Positions 62,369 through 64,000 of a stretch of 64,000 bases of DNA are shown in pieces. This DNA comes from Cordylochernes scorpioides. Taxonomy: Eukaryota > Arthropoda > Arachnida > Pseudoscorpiones > Chernetidae. How positions within the stretch are numbered: the first letter of the stretch is position 1; the number at the start of each line of letters is the position of its first letter. The position numbers and the translations under genes are program-made. The DNA is taken from NCBI GenBank assembly GCA_030710605.1, contig CP092886.1, positions 166,252,573 through 166,316,572 on the forward strand, in the 5' to 3' direction. The notes below the pieces were generated by a model, which did not search any database, had not been told where the DNA came from, and saw only the letters and a program-made list of their open reading frames with translations.

Positions 62369-62411
62369 TCCACGCTGACGAGCGCCAAAAAGCGCGAAAC
62401 GCGTTCGTGGA
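62369..62411 (+). ncRNA. Type I hammerhead ribozyme, inverted unit 2
   Basis: Same sequence on the plus strand, 351 bases after the previous one. Confidence 0.9.
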
Positions 62412-62632
62412 TGGCTTTTCTTGATTTATCAAGAAATTGGGTTGGCCAAATATCAGGGAACAGGTTAAATCAATGTTTAGTTGATTTCTGTTCCACCAGA
62501 TGGCGCTCTGCCTTCTGTAAAGCACATGTGCTCCTGGTCAGGATATGCTATTTTTTATATTGATTTCAACACCTGATCTTTTTTTATCTTTTATTTTTTT
62601 TATTTCGTTTTTTAATATATATATATATATAT

Positions 62633-63045
62633 ATTAAAAATAAAATGCGCCCTACCTGAGAGTCCACATGAGCATTTTCGTTAGCAGAGCACCATCCACA
62701 GTGGAGAAAAATATAAACTAAACGTTTATTAAACCTTCTCCGTAATATTTGGCCAACCGAATTTCTTGAAAAATCAAGAAAATTCATCCGCGTACGCGTT
62801 TCGGGCTGTTGGCTCTCGTCAGCGTGGTGAAGGCTGTACTTCAACGACCAAAAAGTTGTTCCATGGAGTTTATTGAGAAATCGAGAAATAGTATTTAAAG
62901 CCAAATTTGTGTAATTACGCTAAACATGTGAGAAAATAAGAAAAATATTTTTAAAAAAGGTTAGGTGTTCATATTAAAAATAGGAAGAGCGTTTCCTGAC
63001 CGCTCATCTGAGCATTTCAGATGCCATTATATTTTTATTTTATTT
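62633..63045 (-). repeat. Diverged family 1 unit with start of a second
   Basis: AATGCGCCCTACCTGAGAGT to GGTTAGGTGTTCATATTAAA is one unit. GAAGAGCGTTTCCTGACCGC then begins the next and stops after about 50 bases. It is clearly older than the array just before it. Confidence 0.65.
62788..62827 (-). ncRNA. Type I hammerhead, slightly damaged
   Basis: CUGACGA, GAAA, ACGCGU and a GUA triplet are intact. Stem I (CCACG/CGCGG) and stem II (GAGC/GCCC) each have one mismatch. May be weakly active. Confidence 0.65.
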
Positions 63046-63059
63046 TCATATATACTCTA

Positions 63060-64000
63060 TAACAAAAAAAATCGACGCACCAAGAAGGAGTTGTCAGATT
63101 AGGACAAAAATTGGTGTATGTAAAGAGCATGTATAGGGGAAAAACGATTAAAATTTCAGAACAATTAATTGTTTTATTTTTCAAGTTTGATCGTCACAAA
63201 TTGAGAATGTCAATATGTCGTTGGAACCCCACTGGCCTGGATGCAGGCTGCCACCCGGCGTGTCATGGACTGATAAAGATTCCGGATGGTGTGCTGCGGG
63301 ATTTCTTGCCAAATTGTCTCCAACTGTCGGGCTAAATAGTCAACATTCCGGGAAAGTTGCAATCGCCTTCCCATCACGTCCTAGATGTGCTCAATGGGCG
63401 AGAGACCAGGCGACCTTGCTGGCCACGGAAGAGTTAGGGAAGATTGAAGACAATCCATAGTTACACGTGCCGTGGTGATGTGAGAGGAACGGCAACAAAA
63501 CAGGCCGTAGAATGTCATCCACGTACCGTTGTGCTGTCAGGGTGCCAGGAATGACTACCAATGGGGTCCTGCTATCAAATGAAATGGCACCCCAGACCAT
63601 AACGCCCTGTTGTGGACCTGTGTGGTGTTCGACAGTAAGGCCAGGATCCACACGCTGCCCAGGACGTCTCCAGACAGGTTTGCGACGGTCGTCAGGACAC
63701 AGTAAGAAACGGGACTCGTCACTAAAGAGTTTACGTCCCCCCGACACCACTGTAGTCGGACTTGTCGGTGCACGGGTGTGAGGGGTAAGCATGGTAACGG
63801 TCGGCGAGCTCTTAGATTCCGCTCTCTCAGTCGCCCGTTGATGGTCATTTTGGACACTTGAGTGCCGGTCACACGTTGGATGGTAGATACCGTGGATTCT
63901 GGTGCTGCGACAGCCATTTTGACTATTGCTCTGTCCTCCCGTTCTGTTGTTGCCCTTGGTTGACCGCTGCCGTCCTGACGTTGCATATTTCCGTTGTTGA
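63060..64000 (-). pseudogene. Tc1-like transposon, 3' part, defective transposase, runs off the window
   Basis: The terminal repeat ATCGACGCACCAAGAAGGAG is near 63071. The minus strand encodes an HTH region (REDRAIVKMAVAAPESTVST, VSKMTINGRLRERNLRARRP), then LFSDESRFLLCPDDRRKPVW with the first Asp and GVMVWGAISFDSRTPLVVI. The segment that should carry the second Asp (QQDNARPH in relatives) is deleted near 63480. The final LSPIEHI block with the Glu is in another frame. The element cannot be active. Confidence 0.85.

Larger units (their letters stand above)
60181..62625. repeat. Family 1 retrozyme-like array: five direct and nearly two inverted 351 bp units
   Basis: ATCCTGACCAGGAGCACATG starts at 60191, 60543, 60894, 61245 and 61596 (period 352, then 351). 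At 61946 the sequence turns into the reverse complement (shared ATA at the junction) and runs through two more units to about 62615, where the last is cut before its AT-rich end. The units are almost identical. Each has a GCGCCATCT box and an intact type I hammerhead. No ORF. Transcription through it would release unit-length RNAs; this is inference from the ribozymes. Confidence 0.92.

Noticed and set aside
60181..62625. CRISPR-like array
   Set aside because: Units are 351 bp, directly adjoining and without variable spacers; half is inverted. It is a eukaryotic satellite-like or retrozyme array.

Overview
The window looks like a piece of an animal nuclear genome, most likely an arthropod and by inference possibly an arachnid. 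It is about 70% A+T by eye. It holds jockey/I/R1-like LINEs, a Penelope-like element with a GIY-YIG nuclease, pogo/Tigger, mariner and Tc1 transposons, a Ty3/gypsy element and Helitron-like termini. I find no intact host protein gene. The only host-type genes are two identical-looking tRNA-Gly(GCC) genes inside a duplicated 2.6 kb block. Almost everything else is transposable elements, most of them broken.

Layout: 1-2.1 kb is AT-rich DNA with one non-repetitive island. 2.1-5.1 kb holds a Helitron-like element into which a tandem and inverted array of about 371 bp units has inserted, leaving a 14 bp target-site duplication. 5.5-15.8 kb is a nested graveyard of at least four LINE fragments plus an IS630/mariner-type transposase. 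16.9-22.1 kb is a 2.6 kb tandem duplication carrying tRNA-Gly. 22-41 kb is mostly AT-rich DNA with a minisatellite, foldbacks, a truncated Penelope-like element (28.1-29.9 kb), LINE scraps, several MITEs and ribozyme repeats. 41.8-46.3 kb is a nearly intact LTR retrotransposon with a 5 bp target-site duplication. 47.6-50.9 kb holds more ribozyme repeats, one split by a tRNA-derived SINE. 51.3-54.0 kb is a Tigger-like DNA transposon with two homopolymer frameshifts. 54-63 kb holds foldbacks, a pogo-type MITE and a 2.4 kb array of 351 bp ribozyme units. 63.06-64.0 kb is the end of a Tc1-like element.

The most notable content is self-cleaving-RNA repeats resembling the metazoan 'retrozymes'. Family 1 and family 3 units carry type I hammerhead ribozymes with complete cores. 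I count eleven intact by eye, plus decayed ones. They have a very short palindromic stem III, and several independent compensatory changes support the fold. Family 2 units (3.1-5.0, 24.8, 33.8 kb and relics) contain all three hammerhead core strands with three complementary stems, but in a strand order that is not a circular permutation of the known types I, II and III. If it folds as inferred, it would be a topologically different (pseudoknotted or multi-unit) hammerhead. A diverged copy at 33783-33842 carries compensatory changes in two of the stems. All three families share a GCGCCATCT-like box 79-98 nt from the ribozyme. Most copies occur head-to-head as inverted pairs, and some are flanked by 12-14 bp target-site duplications. 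The Penelope-like GIY-YIG/reverse transcriptase relic in the same window is a plausible type of mobilising partner.
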